From: Candidatus Tokpelaia sp. JSC085
GTDB lineage: Bacteria; Pseudomonadota; Alphaproteobacteria; Rhizobiales; Rhizobiaceae
Direction of reading: 5' to 3'
Length of the DNA: 64,000 nucleotides
Assembly (NCBI GenBank): GCA_003331005.1
Contig: QENC01000002.1
Coordinates: 1 to 64,000 of the forward strand
Shown here: piece after piece, positions 41,062 to 49,845 of the stretch
How the letters are laid out: the number at the start of each line of letters is the position of its first letter
How positions within the stretch are numbered: the stretch's first letter is position 1
Position numbers and translations under genes: made by a program
Notes under the pieces: generated by a model
What the model saw: the letters and a program-made list of their open reading frames with translations, nothing else
Told to the model about the DNA's origin: nothing
Database searches by the model: none

Positions 41062-41712
41062 CTATTGCATCATTGAGCAGAAAATTTTTACACTCCCATC
41101 GAATATTATCGTATGACCATTGTCTAGAACACGCATGCTGTTGGCTTTTAAAAGTTCGGTTTTACTTCTAATTTCAACCTTCTCTCTTGTTTGTAATTGG
41201 CTAGTTTTCATATTCATATCGGCAGATAAAAGATAGGCAATTGTACCATCTGGAGTTTGTACCGTAAATGGGCGGTGAAGCTGCAGCCGTCCGTTGATGT
41301 TTTCAAAAACACCACCTGGGCCATTGACAACAGCCTGCCCACGATTACCAAATGGCAGCACAGCCCTTATACCCTCTAACTCAATAATACCTGCACGCTG
41401 TGGATCCGTAAAAGCTCTTTGGGCTGTCAAGCTATAAAGGGTGTTGTCACTTGTATATCCTTCAATCTTAGGCGCAGTCATAATAAACCTATTATCTTGC
41501 GTATCTTCATTGCTGTTCAGTGGAATGATATCTAACGATCCTATAGAGGGGAAAAAGGTCAGCCATGAAAAAACAGATGTAAGGACAATAACAGCTATTA
41601 AAACGAACAATATCACCTTGAAGAGGTGTACATGTCTTGAGTGTGTTTTTGCCTGAGCAAAAGTTTTATGACTTTTTAGTTCTTTAGAAAAAAGTAGAGA
41701 TTTATTTCTCAT
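41062..41712 (-). CDS. lptC: LPS export ABC transporter periplasmic protein LptC
   Basis: About 216 residues. One transmembrane helix near residues 30-55 (VILFVLIAVIVLTSVFSWL) anchors the protein; the periplasmic part is a beta-jellyroll with family features (FIMTAPKIEGYTSDNTLYSLTAQRAF, NGPGGVFENINGRLQLHRPFTVQTPDG). The call rests on this fold pattern and on being first in lptC-lptA-lptB. The ATG at 41712 is chosen; a GTG four codons upstream is possible. Confidence 0.88.
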   Translation of the reverse strand: MRNKSLLFSKELKSHKTFAQAKTHSRHVHLFKVILFVLIAVIVLTSVFSWLTFFPSIGSLDIIPLNSNEDTQDNRFIMTAPKIEGYTSDNTLYSLTAQRAFTDPQRAGIIELEGIRAVLPFGNRGQAVVNGPGGVFENINGRLQLHRPFTVQTPDGTIAYLLSADMNMKTSQLQTREKVEIRSKTELLKANSMRVLDNGHTIIFDGSVKIFCSMMQ

Positions 41713-41905
41713 CTTTGAAAACACAATCTAATGATCCATATCAGTTATGTTTTTCCCGGTTATGGAAAAAAACTGCGATATACATGACCGTTTTATTTTT
41801 TCGTCAGCTATTTGTTGAAGACATTTAAGATCTTGACAATCACTTTCTCAGTCTCAATAGATAAATCATAATAATAGTAATAGCTTATTTGAATGGAAAA
41901 CAGTT

Positions 41906-42181
41906 GTGATCAAATCGGAACTTGTACAGATTATTGTGAATCACAATCCACATCTTTTCCAGCAAGATGTTGAAAAGACGGTCGTCTTTGACGAAAGATC
42001 AAATGCACTTGTGGAAGGAAAGCGCGTTGAATTACGTGGGTTTTTTGCGTTCTCCATTAAAAATCGTCCTGCGCGTCTGGCACGCAATACGAGAAAAAAT
42101 ACACCAGTGCCTGTTGGAGACACATGGATTCCTTTCTTCAAAAGAAAATTATATACCCGCCTGAATTCCAGGACAATCTAA
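41906..42181 (+). CDS. ihfB: integration host factor beta subunit, with small deletions
   Basis: A DNA-bending HU/IHF family protein of 91 residues: IKSELVQIIVNHNPHLFQQDVEKTV, then ERSNALVEGKRVELRGFFAFSIKNRPARLARNTRK, then VPVGDTWIPFFK. Compared with usual alphaproteobacterial IhfB it appears to lack about two to three residues before VFDERSNAL and two in the C-terminal FFK(TG)KEL helix, and has Phe in place of the Gly of RGFGAFS. The DNA-intercalating Pro of NP-xTG is replaced by NTRKN. Start GTG at 41906. It may be drifting in function or already impaired. Single gene, divergent from lptC. Confidence 0.8.
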   Translation: MIKSELVQIIVNHNPHLFQQDVEKTVVFDERSNALVEGKRVELRGFFAFSIKNRPARLARNTRKNTPVPVGDTWIPFFKRKLYTRLNSRTI

Positions 42182-42303
42182 TATAGATAGAACGCCGGTT
42201 CAATGAAGCTCTCTTACTCTGTACACTGTATCCGTGTAGAGACTATTCGTCTCAGGTCACACGCAAGTGGTAGCAGTTCGTCGCATAGAAGAAATCCGGA
42301 AAA

Positions 42304-43272
42304 GTGGCAACGACAAATAAGATCAAACACAAGAAAACGCCTTTATTCAATCCCCTCTTTACAGTTAGAAGGAAGCGGCCTCAAGAAGTTGTGCCGGTTA
42401 TTCTTGAAACTGGCGCGAGTGAAGATTATGGGTTAATTGACAGCGGTCACAAAAGAAAGCTGGAACGCTATGGTTCTTATCTTCTTATAAGACCAGAAGG
42501 ACAAGCAATGTGGCAACCGAATCTAGATCACTCTGTATGGAAGAAGGCTGACGCCATATTTACTGGTAATCCTGATAAACAAGGTATGGGCCGCTGGGAT
42601 TTTCCTCATTCGATTCCTCATGAAACCTGGCCTCTTTTCTGGAAGAAATTGCCCTTTCTTGGACGCTTTACATCCTTTCGTCACGTTGGTGTTTTCCCTG
42701 AGCAGGATGCGCACTGGCGTTTTATAGAAGATCTCATACAACAAGCTACTCAACCTGTTCGTGTTCTTAACCTTTTCGGGTACACTGGCCTTGCATCGCT
42801 TGTCGCTGCCCGCGCTGGTGCAGAAGAAGTAACACATGTTGATGCTTCTAGAAGAGCTATTAGCTGGGCACAAGAAAACCAGAAAACAGCTAATCTTCTT
42901 GACAAGCCAATTCGCTGGATTTGTGAAGATGCTATGAAATTTGTTATGCGCGAAGAGAAACGCGGAAAAAGTTATGATCTTATCCTTCTGGATCCGCCAA
43001 CCTATGGCCGCGGACCACGGGGTGAAATTTGGGATTTTTTTGATAGTCTGCCAAAAATGATAATGTCCTGCCAGGCACTTTTATCATCAACACCACTTTC
43101 TGTCATAGTGACAGCCTATTCAATACGTATCTCTTTTTATGCGATTCACGAGCTGATGTGTGATGCCTTTACTGGATTTGGGGGAAAAATCGAGTCAGGA
43201 GAATTAATCTTACGCGAAGAAAAAGCGAAAAGAGCACTTTCTACTTCCCTTTTTAGCCGCTGGATTATATAA
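42304..43272 (+). CDS. class I SAM-dependent methyltransferase (RlmI-like)
   Basis: 322 residues. A less conserved N-terminal part with YGLIDSGHKRKLERYGSYLLIRPEGQAMW and VGVFPEQDAHW precedes a Rossmann methyltransferase domain: motif I VLNLFGYTGLASLVAARAGA, then VTHVDASRRAISWAQEN, ICEDAMKFV, and the catalytic-type LILLDPPTYGRGPRGEIW. This resembles the COG1092 rRNA large-subunit methyltransferases; the exact target base is not known. GTG start at 42304. Followed after 42 bases by another RNA methyltransferase gene. Confidence 0.85.
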   Translation: MATTNKIKHKKTPLFNPLFTVRRKRPQEVVPVILETGASEDYGLIDSGHKRKLERYGSYLLIRPEGQAMWQPNLDHSVWKKADAIFTGNPDKQGMGRWDFPHSIPHETWPLFWKKLPFLGRFTSFRHVGVFPEQDAHWRFIEDLIQQATQPVRVLNLFGYTGLASLVAARAGAEEVTHVDASRRAISWAQENQKTANLLDKPIRWICEDAMKFVMREEKRGKSYDLILLDPPTYGRGPRGEIWDFFDSLPKMIMSCQALLSSTPLSVIVTAYSIRISFYAIHELMCDAFTGFGGKIESGELILREEKAKRALSTSLFSRWII

Positions 43273-43314
43273 TATGTGATATTTTTAAAGGAATCTCTGT
43301 AGAAAGAAAGATGG

Positions 43315-44142
43315 ATGGGGCAGGTTAAGGAAATTACCAGCCTTGCTAATCCTGTTGTTAAGGACTTACGGGCGCTGGCATCAAAAAAGATGCGTGACCG
43401 TGCAGGGTTGTTTCTAGCAGAAGGGCTAAAACTTGTCATTCATGCGCTTGACCTTGGTTGGAAAATACGGACGCTGGTGTTTTCAAAAACATGTTCAGAA
43501 AATGTTTTAATTGAAAACACTGCTGCCCGTACGATTGCTGTTGGTGGCCTTGTGGTGAAAACGTCTTACAAAGTCATGGCAACGATTACACATCGTGATA
43601 ATCCACAAACTGTCATTGGTGCTTTTGAAAAAAACTGGTATAACCAAGAAAAAGCTGATTTTAGAAGAAGTAAACTTTTTCTTGGGTTAGACCGGATTCG
43701 TAACCCTGGCAATCTTGGGACCATTATTCGAACGGCTGATGCTGCAGGGGTCTCAAGTATTATTCTTATCGGACGTACAACAGAACCTTTTTCACTTGCA
43801 AGCGTTCGGGCTACTATGGGATCAATCTTTGCTGTCCAGCTCTATAGGATGTCTGAAAAAAAGTTTATTGACTGGAAGAGGTATTTCCCAGGATTGGTCA
43901 TAGGTACACATCTCAGTGGTGCAGTTGATTATCGAGCTATTGATTATGGAAATGAACCTCTCATATTGCTTATGGGCAATGAACAACATGGCTTGTCTGA
44001 AAATCTTGTCGCTGTTTGTGATAGGCTCGCACGTATCCCACAGGCGGGCCAAGCTGATTCGCTTAATCTTGCAGTTGCAACCGGTATTATGCTTTATGAG
44101 CTACGGCGAAACAATCTGAAAATTGATAAAAGAAGCGCATAA
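43315..44142 (+). CDS. TrmH/SpoU family RNA 2'-O-methyltransferase
   Basis: 275 residues. The N-terminal substrate-binding domain (ITSLANPVVKDLRALASKKMRDRAGLFLAEG) precedes the knotted SPOUT domain: motif 1 LFLGLDRIRNPGNLGTIIRTADAAGVSSIILIG, motif 2 LILLMGNEQHGLSENL, and motif 3 IPQAGQADSLNLAVATGIMLYEL, which forms the AdoMet-binding knot. Probably acts on rRNA or tRNA; the target is not known. It ends two bases before lspA, so the two may be co-transcribed. Confidence 0.92.
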   Translation: MGQVKEITSLANPVVKDLRALASKKMRDRAGLFLAEGLKLVIHALDLGWKIRTLVFSKTCSENVLIENTAARTIAVGGLVVKTSYKVMATITHRDNPQTVIGAFEKNWYNQEKADFRRSKLFLGLDRIRNPGNLGTIIRTADAAGVSSIILIGRTTEPFSLASVRATMGSIFAVQLYRMSEKKFIDWKRYFPGLVIGTHLSGAVDYRAIDYGNEPLILLMGNEQHGLSENLVAVCDRLARIPQAGQADSLNLAVATGIMLYELRRNNLKIDKRSA

Positions 44143-44144
44143 AA

Positions 44145-44627
44145 ATGAAATACCGTTCCGGGTTTTTTACTATTATCTTGATAATCTTCTTTATTATCTT
44201 AGACCAACTGGTAAAATTTTTTGTTACTTGGACGATGGCACTTGGCGAACGAATTGATCTTCTCCCCTTTCTTGCATTGTATCATACAAATAATACAGGG
44301 ATTGCGTTTTCTATGCTTTCAACTGTCAGTGATGTCAGTCTTGTTGTCGCAACTGTTCTGAGTATCCTTTTTATCTGCTGGCTGCTGTGGCGCACAGAAG
44401 AATATAAAAAGTTTGCTAGATGTGGTTATACACTTGTTATTGGTGGCGCCATTGGAAATCTTACTGATCGCCTCCGTTTGCACTACGTAACAGACTATAT
44501 GTTGCTTCATATTGAATGGTGGTCTTTTGCTATTTTTAATCTAGCGGATGCTTTTATCACCATAGGTGCTGTTCTCATATCATTCAATGAATTGTGGGGT
44601 CAGAAAAAAAGGAGACAGATTAATTAA
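44145..44627 (+). CDS. lspA: lipoprotein signal peptidase
   Basis: Aspartic protease that cuts prolipoprotein signal peptides in the inner membrane. 160 residues, four hydrophobic helices. Both catalytic Asp regions are present: GGAIGNLTDRLRLHYVTDYM and FAIFNLADAFITIGA, plus the conserved YHTNNTGIAFSML. Two bases after the methyltransferase gene. Length normal. Confidence 0.95.
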   Translation: MKYRSGFFTIILIIFFIILDQLVKFFVTWTMALGERIDLLPFLALYHTNNTGIAFSMLSTVSDVSLVVATVLSILFICWLLWRTEEYKKFARCGYTLVIGGAIGNLTDRLRLHYVTDYMLLHIEWWSFAIFNLADAFITIGAVLISFNELWGQKKRRQIN

Positions 44628-44752
44628 ACATGCATCATAAAATCTTTAAGATAGACAATTTGCTCTTTTCTATCAAAAAATATTCAGTGTACCATTTGTC
44701 CTGTTAACCTAAACTAATCAGTAAAAAGTAATAAGTAAGAGGAACAACTGTC

Positions 44753-45364
44753 ATGAAACTTTATTTCAGCCCTGGAGCGTGTTCACTTGCTTCGCACATT
44801 GTAGCTCGTGAACTTGGAGTGGCAATAGATCTTGTTAAGGTAGACCTTGCCAGAAAGCTCACATACGACAATAGAGATTTCAACACAATCAATCCAAAAG
44901 GGTATGTCCCTGTCCTTGAACTTGATGATGGACACTGCCTGACAGAAGGGCCAGCTATTATGCTGCATCTCGCAGATCAGTATCCAGCAAAGGGATTGCT
45001 TCCAGCATGCGGTACATACGAGCGTGCAAAGGTGCACGAATGGCTAGCGTTTGCTGGAATGGAACTACACAAGAATTTTAGTCCCTTCTTTAATAAATCA
45101 TCAAGTGATGCAGAAAAACAAACAGCACAAAGCAAACTTAGTATACGATTCCGTTTCTTAGAAGATGCACTTGCCACAGCTACAGCAAACTATCTTGTGT
45201 CCAATTGCTTCTCTGTCGCTGATGCTTATCTTTACACTGTATTAAGCTGGTGTGGTGATATCGGCTTTGATTTAAAAGCGTTTCCAGCCATTCAACGCTA
45301 CGTCGCGCATCTTTCAAAGCGTGCGAGCATCATGACTGCTATACAAGCAGAGCAAAGCATATAA
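44753..45364 (+). CDS. glutathione S-transferase, beta class
   Basis: 203 residues. N-terminal thioredoxin-like domain MKLYFSPGACSLASHIVARELG with Cys10 as in bacterial beta-class enzymes, NPKGYVPVLELDDGHCLTEGPAIMLHLAD (cis-Pro and glutathione gamma-Glu site), and the all-helical C-terminal domain ending FSVADAYLYTVLSW. A GAGGA ribosome binding site precedes the ATG. Role likely detoxification or redox. This intact GST is distinct from the decayed fzlA. Confidence 0.92.
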   Translation: MKLYFSPGACSLASHIVARELGVAIDLVKVDLARKLTYDNRDFNTINPKGYVPVLELDDGHCLTEGPAIMLHLADQYPAKGLLPACGTYERAKVHEWLAFAGMELHKNFSPFFNKSSSDAEKQTAQSKLSIRFRFLEDALATATANYLVSNCFSVADAYLYTVLSWCGDIGFDLKAFPAIQRYVAHLSKRASIMTAIQAEQSI

Positions 45365-45382
45365 ACTTGGCAAAAAGTATAA

Positions 45383-45443
45383 AAAAATTCCGTGTTCGCT
45401 TGGTCTATTGATTGAAAAATGGAATGTAGCACACGGAATTTTT
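45383..45443. terminator. bidirectional terminator between gst and dksA
   Basis: AAAAATTCCGTGT at 45383-45395 and ACACGGAATTTTT at 45431-45443 form a 13-base perfect inverted repeat with A/T runs at its outer ends, between the convergent gst and dksA stops. The loop is long (35 bases), but the arrangement suits termination in both directions. Confidence 0.6.
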
Positions 45444-45458
45444 CTTCCTAAAGAAACA

Positions 45459-45878
45459 TCATTTTTCATGACGATATACTTTCTCACGTTTCTCATGACG
45501 TTCCTGAGCTTCCAGTGAAAGAGTTGCTATAGGACGTGCATCCAAACGCTTAATGCTAATCGGTTCCCCCGTTTCTTCACAATAACCATAGGTTCCATCC
45601 TCAAGGCGTTGTAAGGCGGCATCAATTTTAGTGATCAATTTTCGCTTTCGGTCACGAGTCCGCAGTTCAATGGCCCTGTCCGTTTCAGAAGAGGCACGGT
45701 CGGCAAGATCCGGATGATTGACATTTTCTTCTTGTAAATTCTCAAGCGTTTCACGTACTTCACGCAGAATATCGTTTTTCCAATCGATCAATTTTAAGCG
45801 AAAATAGGCCTTTTGATGGTTATTCATAAATGGCTCATTGTCACTCGGATGGTAATGCAGATCAATTCTTTCGCTCAT
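45459..45878 (-). CDS. dksA: RNA polymerase-binding transcription factor DksA
   Basis: DksA enters the secondary channel of RNA polymerase and works with ppGpp. 139 residues: a coiled-coil hairpin (RLKLIDWKNDILREVRETLENLQ), the tip DLADRASSETDRAIELRTRDRKRKLI, and the globular end DGTYGYCEETGEPISIKRLDARPIATLSLEAQERHE. Only one zinc-type Cys remains; the reduced Cys set is usual for alphaproteobacterial DksA. Single gene. Confidence 0.95.
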   Translation of the reverse strand: MSERIDLHYHPSDNEPFMNNHQKAYFRLKLIDWKNDILREVRETLENLQEENVNHPDLADRASSETDRAIELRTRDRKRKLITKIDAALQRLEDGTYGYCEETGEPISIKRLDARPIATLSLEAQERHEKREKVYRHEK

Positions 45879-46074
45879 GGATGGAAAACCTTCATACTGA
45901 TCGTCTACAATATATTATATTATAACCCTGTTTTTCCCAGAGTAACGGACTCGCAGAGTGATTCAAAAAAATGCTCTTGAATTTCAGATGTAAGATACCA
46001 TAAAATGTGGGCCTACCATTCGGCAGGCTCATGACGGCAGTAGTTGGGGATTTATTGTTCGTAATGAATGAACA

Positions 46075-46151
46075 TGGCGCACCCGACAGAATTCGAATCT
46101 GCGACCTCTGCCTTCGGAGGGCAGCACTCTATCCAGCTGAGCTACGGGTGC
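46075..46151 (-). tRNA. tRNA-Arg (CCG)
   Basis: 77 bases on the minus strand: acceptor GCACCCG/CGGGTGC, D arm GCTCAGCTGGATAGAGT, anticodon loop CTCCGAA with CCG, T arm CAGATTCGAATTCTG, discriminator G and encoded CCA. Reads CGG codons. Confidence 0.95.
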
Positions 46152-46407
46152 GTAAATGCCAAAAAATCATCAAGAAAGCTTCTCTTAGCCGATCAGCGCT
46201 AAAGCTTCAATAATAGGGTATTTGGCTTCAAGAAAATTGATTGGCAGACAATAAATTTCTTCTACCCTACATGATCTGCATCATAAAAGCAATGTGATTT
46301 TATAGTCAAGTAAAGACTGGACAATCAAAAATATCAGAACAAACGGGTTGTTGCAGTGGATTCTTCTAAAAAATATCGCAAATACTGAGATATTTATATA
46401 TGGCATC

Positions 46408-46481
46408 TGGAGCGGGTAGCGGGGATCGAACCCGCATATTCAGCTTGGAAGGCTGCTGCTCTGCCATTGAGCTATACCCGC
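46408..46481 (-). tRNA. tRNA-Gly (TCC)
   Basis: 74 bases on the minus strand: acceptor GCGGGTA/TACCCGC, anticodon loop CTTCCAA with TCC, T arm GCGGGTTCGATCCCCGC, encoded CCA. It lies 14 bases downstream of tRNA-Tyr on the same strand, so the two form a small tRNA unit. Confidence 0.96.
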
Positions 46482-46495
46482 AGCTTGGAATGATA

Positions 46496-46580
46496 TGGTG
46501 GAGGGAGTTGGATTCGAACCAACGTAGGCAAAGCCAACGGATTTACAGTCCATCCCCTTTAACCGCTCGGGCATCCCTCC
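46496..46580 (-). tRNA. tRNA-Tyr (GTA)
   Basis: 85 bases on the minus strand with a long variable arm, as expected for bacterial tRNA-Tyr. Acceptor GGAGGGA/TCCCTCC, anticodon loop CTGTAAA with GTA, T arm GTTGGTTCGAATCCAAC, encoded CCA. Confidence 0.97.
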
Positions 46581-46759
46581 ATTTTTATTTGCACTTATGC
46601 AAACGCAAACCAACATCCATCTTATCTTACCTGAAATTATGACAACAAGCATCTCTTTTGTCAATCAATTATGTTGTGGATTTAAGTAAGCTATCGAGAG
46701 AATATCTGATTCTCAGAAAAATTTTTCTATAAAAGATGTTGATTCGTCATTAAATCAGT

Positions 46760-47638
46760 ATGGTCTTGGTAGAAGGTATAGACAAATTGATGATTGGAAA
46801 AAAGCAAAAATATTCCTATTATACGCACTTGAGACGTCAGCATCATAACAATCAAAAAAACAAAATCATTACTCCTATCACTGAAAATCATATATGGCTT
46901 TATGGGTTTCATACAGTTAAAGCTGTTCTGGATAATCCGCAGCGTAAGCTTCATCGACTTCTTATTACAAAAAATGCTTGCAACCGTCTCGGTTTGAATA
47001 AGCCAGGCTTACTACCATATCCAGTTGAAGTCACTGAACCGAAAACTCTGGATCGGCTTCTTGGCTCAGAGACGGTTCATCAGGGCATTATGATTGAAAC
47101 AGAACCATTACCGTTAGGGAATCTGGAAAATTTTCGTGATACTTGTTCCCTGCTCACTGTTCTTGATCAGGTAACAGACCCACAGAATGTTGGATCCATT
47201 ATGCGGTCTTCGGCTGCTTTTAATGTCAGTGCCCTTATTACAACAGCCCGACATTCACCGCAGGAGTCTGGCGTTTTGGCAAAAGCTGCTTCTGGTGCTC
47301 TTGAACTAGTCAACTATATTGCTGTGCGAAATATGGCAGAGACTTTGGAAAAACTGCACGAAGCAGGATTTCAGACAGTTGCACTTGATGCAAAGGGTAT
47401 ACAACCACTTGAGACGACTTTCTCAGGACATAAAATTGCCTTGGTTTTTGGAGCAGAGGGGAAAGGTCTACGAAAAAGAACGAGAGAAACAGTTTCGATG
47501 TTAGCTCGTCTTGATACGCCTGGGATGATACAATCCCTGAATGTCTCCAATGCAGCGGCAATTGCACTTTATACTGCACACTCCTATCTCAATTCTCAAT
47601 CGCTCGAAGATTCCAAAAACTCTCTGCTGTCTTGTTAA
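46760..47638 (+). CDS. rlmB: 23S rRNA (guanosine-2'-O-)-methyltransferase RlmB
   Basis: SPOUT methyltransferase expected to modify G2251 in the P loop of 23S rRNA. 292 residues: a basic N-terminal extension, the substrate domain (IWLYGFHTVKAVLDNPQRKLHRLLIT), QGIMIETEPL, then knot motifs LLTVLDQVTDPQNVGSIMRSSAAFNVSALI, IALVFGAEGKGLR and IQSLNVSNAAAIALY. The GFHTV start of the conserved part suits RlmB. The start could also be the ATG at 46790; neither has a strong ribosome binding site. Confidence 0.92.
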   Translation: MVLVEGIDKLMIGKKQKYSYYTHLRRQHHNNQKNKIITPITENHIWLYGFHTVKAVLDNPQRKLHRLLITKNACNRLGLNKPGLLPYPVEVTEPKTLDRLLGSETVHQGIMIETEPLPLGNLENFRDTCSLLTVLDQVTDPQNVGSIMRSSAAFNVSALITTARHSPQESGVLAKAASGALELVNYIAVRNMAETLEKLHEAGFQTVALDAKGIQPLETTFSGHKIALVFGAEGKGLRKRTRETVSMLARLDTPGMIQSLNVSNAAAIALYTAHSYLNSQSLEDSKNSLLSC

Positions 47639-47742
47639 TCGGTGCAGGTCCGGTGCAGATCTTTTCCTGCTCTCTTGGACTTGGCAATGCAAGATCCACC
47701 TCCATCTGCTGATCTGTATGTGTATGTGTAGCCTCCGATATT

Positions 47743-48522
47743 TCAACAAGAAAAATCAATACATACTGGAACATGATCAGATGCTCTCTCCCAGCCACGC
47801 ATTTTTTTTTGCACAAAAGCATGGGTCATCTTATCAAGCGCTTCAGGTGAAAGCAGTAAATAGTCTATCCGGATTCCGTCATTTTTTGGCCATGCCTGGG
47901 CTTGATAGTCCCAAAAAGTATATTCTGGATCAGAACTGACTGCACGAATAGCATCGGTCAATCCAAGATTGATGAGTTCTCGAAAAGCTGCTCTTGTAGA
48001 AGAGAGGGTAAAAGCATTATCTACCCAGTTTATGGGATTTTTCGCATCCATATCTGTTGCTATGACATTATAATCACCGGCGAGAATAAACAGTTCTTCA
48101 AAGCGCAAGCGACTTGCCGCAAAATCGCATAACCTTTTCATCCATGACAGTTTATAAGTATATTTATTACTTTGTACCGGATTCCCATTTGGAAGATAAA
48201 GAGATACGACTCGCATAACGTTTTTGTCCGTTGAGTAGACACCCTCAATCAGGCGGGCTTGTTTATCAGCGACATCCCCCGGCAGTCCGCAATTTATTTC
48301 ATCTGGATTCATGCGAGAAAGGAGAGCGACACCATTGAAGCCTTTTTGCCCATATGTTCTCACGTGATATCCTATAGCCTCAATGGGAGCACGTGGAAAC
48401 TGCTCATCAGTCGACTTTGTTTCTTGAAGGCAGACAATATCCGGGGTACTGTGCCGGAGCCACGTGACGAGGTTGTCCATTCGTGCTCTTATGCCGTTTA
48501 CATTCCAGGTTGCGATTCTCAT
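47743..48522 (-). CDS. xthA: exodeoxyribonuclease III
   Basis: Mg-dependent AP endonuclease / 3' exonuclease for base-excision repair. About 259 residues: MRIATWNVNGIRARMDNLVTWLR, DIVCLQETKSTDEQFP with the metal-binding Glu, GFNGVALLSR, AGDYNVIATDMDAKNP, TFWDYQAQAWPKNDGIRIDYLLLS, and RASDHVPVCIDF with the catalytic Asp-His. ATG at 48522 gives the family N-terminus; the frame extends 21 codons upstream without support. Convergent with rlmB. Confidence 0.95.
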   Translation of the reverse strand: MRIATWNVNGIRARMDNLVTWLRHSTPDIVCLQETKSTDEQFPRAPIEAIGYHVRTYGQKGFNGVALLSRMNPDEINCGLPGDVADKQARLIEGVYSTDKNVMRVVSLYLPNGNPVQSNKYTYKLSWMKRLCDFAASRLRFEELFILAGDYNVIATDMDAKNPINWVDNAFTLSSTRAAFRELINLGLTDAIRAVSSDPEYTFWDYQAQAWPKNDGIRIDYLLLSPEALDKMTHAFVQKKMRGWERASDHVPVCIDFSC

Positions 48523-48944
48523 AAGGCGATTCCTAATATAATACATTACATCACAGTCAGTACAGTATCTGCTGTTCCAAATCATATCATTTTTCCAGCA
48601 TGGCGGATGATTTTATTTGATGAAATGGCTTTTTGTAACATTTTCATACGGTAGGGGACTTGACGGCATGGATTCCAGACGATATTAGGGCAGAAGCTTT
48701 AAGCTGAATGGGGCTACTGCCTGGCCTGGGCTTAGTGAACGGAAACGTTTCAAGGTAGTTTTTTGACGATTATTATGAAAACATACAGATTACATGAAGC
48801 TAGAGAGCTTCCTCTGTTGTGTTAGGCAGTCGTGGAAAGACGTTTTCTGCTTAAAACTAGTATCTTATGTAGATTAATTCGTATGTGCATGTTAATTAAA
48901 GCGGCCCTTTTTTTTGGGTACTATTTTTTTTAAGGAAGGGTCAA
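48523..48944. other. gap upstream of the str operon
   Basis: About 420 bases between divergent xthA and rpsL, without a gene. It should carry the main promoter of the ribosomal cluster; a candidate at 48660-48688 is listed. AAGGAAGGG lies just before rpsL. Confidence 0.5.
48660..48688 (+). promoter_or_regulatory. candidate promoter upstream of rpsL
   Basis: TTGACG, a 17-base spacer, TATTAG. The same TTGACG-17-TATT pattern precedes ilvB. The site would give a leader of about 250 bases before rpsL. Pattern match only. Confidence 0.35.
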
Positions 48945-49316
48945 ATGCCTACCGTAAACCAATTGATCCGAAAGCCACGTGTTGCACTGGTGAGACGTAA
49001 TAAGGTACCTGCTCTTCAGGCAAATCCTCAAAAGCGTGGTGTTTGTACTCGTGTTTACACAACAACTCCTAAAAAACCAAACTCGGCGTTACGTAAGGTT
49101 GCAAAGGTGCGTTTGACAAATGGATTTGAAGTCATTGGTTATATTCCAGGTGAAGGGCATAATCTTCAAGAGCACTCTGTTGTCATGATTCGTGGGGGTC
49201 GTGTGAAGGACTTGCCTGGGGTGCGTTATCATATTGTCCGTGGCGTTCTTGATACGCAGGGTGTTAAGAATCGGAAGCAGCGCCGTTCAAAATATGGTGC
49301 AAAACGTCCAAAATGA
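48945..49316 (+). CDS. rpsL: 30S ribosomal protein S12
   Basis: 123 residues. [12 protein letters not shown] start; [18 protein letters not shown] and [21 protein letters not shown] are the decoding-centre loops, with the Lys residues whose change gives streptomycin resistance in the wild-type state. First gene of the str operon; AAGGAAGGG ribosome binding site. Confidence 0.98.
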   Translation: MPTVNQLIRKPRVALVRRNKVPALQANPQKRGVCTRVYTTTPKKPNSALRKVAKVRLTNGFEVIGYIPGEGHNLQEHSVVMIRGGRVKDLPGVRYHIVRGVLDTQGVKNRKQRRSKYGAKRPK

Positions 49317-49336
49317 ATGAATGAGAGTTTTGAAGT

Positions 49337-49807
49337 ATGTCTCGTCGTCGTAGATCTGAAAAGCGCGAAATTAACCCAGATCCAAAGTTTGGTGATCCGG
49401 TTGTTACAAAGTTTGTGAATGCTATCATGTTTGATGGGAAGAAATCTGTTGCTGAACGTATTGTGTATGATGCGCTTTCTTCTGTTGAAAAGAAATGTGG
49501 ATCTGAGCCGATGACATTATTTCATCAAGCAATAGAAAATGTTGCACCACATATAGAGGTCCGGTCTCGTCGGGTTGGTGGAGCGACCTACCAAGTGCCA
49601 GTCGATGTTCGTCCTAATCGTCGTCAAGCTCTGGCGATTCGTTGGCTTGTACAGGCAGCACGTGATCGCAATGAAATAACAATGGTTGGACGTCTTTCAG
49701 GTGAGTTAGTAGACGCAGCAAACAATCGTGGGTCTGCTGTCAAAAAGCGTGAGGATACACATCGCATGGCTGATGCAAACCGCGCATTCGCGCATTATCG
49801 CTGGTAG
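49337..49807 (+). CDS. rpsG: 30S ribosomal protein S7
   Basis: 156 residues, the usual short form. [30 protein letters not shown] and the 16S-binding [25 protein letters not shown] are typical. It starts 20 bases after rpsL. S7 binds the 3' major domain of 16S rRNA and in other bacteria represses the str operon. Confidence 0.98.
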   Translation: MSRRRRSEKREINPDPKFGDPVVTKFVNAIMFDGKKSVAERIVYDALSSVEKKCGSEPMTLFHQAIENVAPHIEVRSRRVGGATYQVPVDVRPNRRQALAIRWLVQAARDRNEITMVGRLSGELVDAANNRGSAVKKREDTHRMADANRAFAHYRW

Positions 49808-49845
49808 ACCAAGAACGGTAGAACATGCTAGTCAAGGATAAGATA

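Noticed and set aside
45459..45878. DksA damaged because it lacks the four-Cys zinc finger
   Set aside because: The reduced Cys set with ETGEPI..RLDARPIATL is the normal alphaproteobacterial form.
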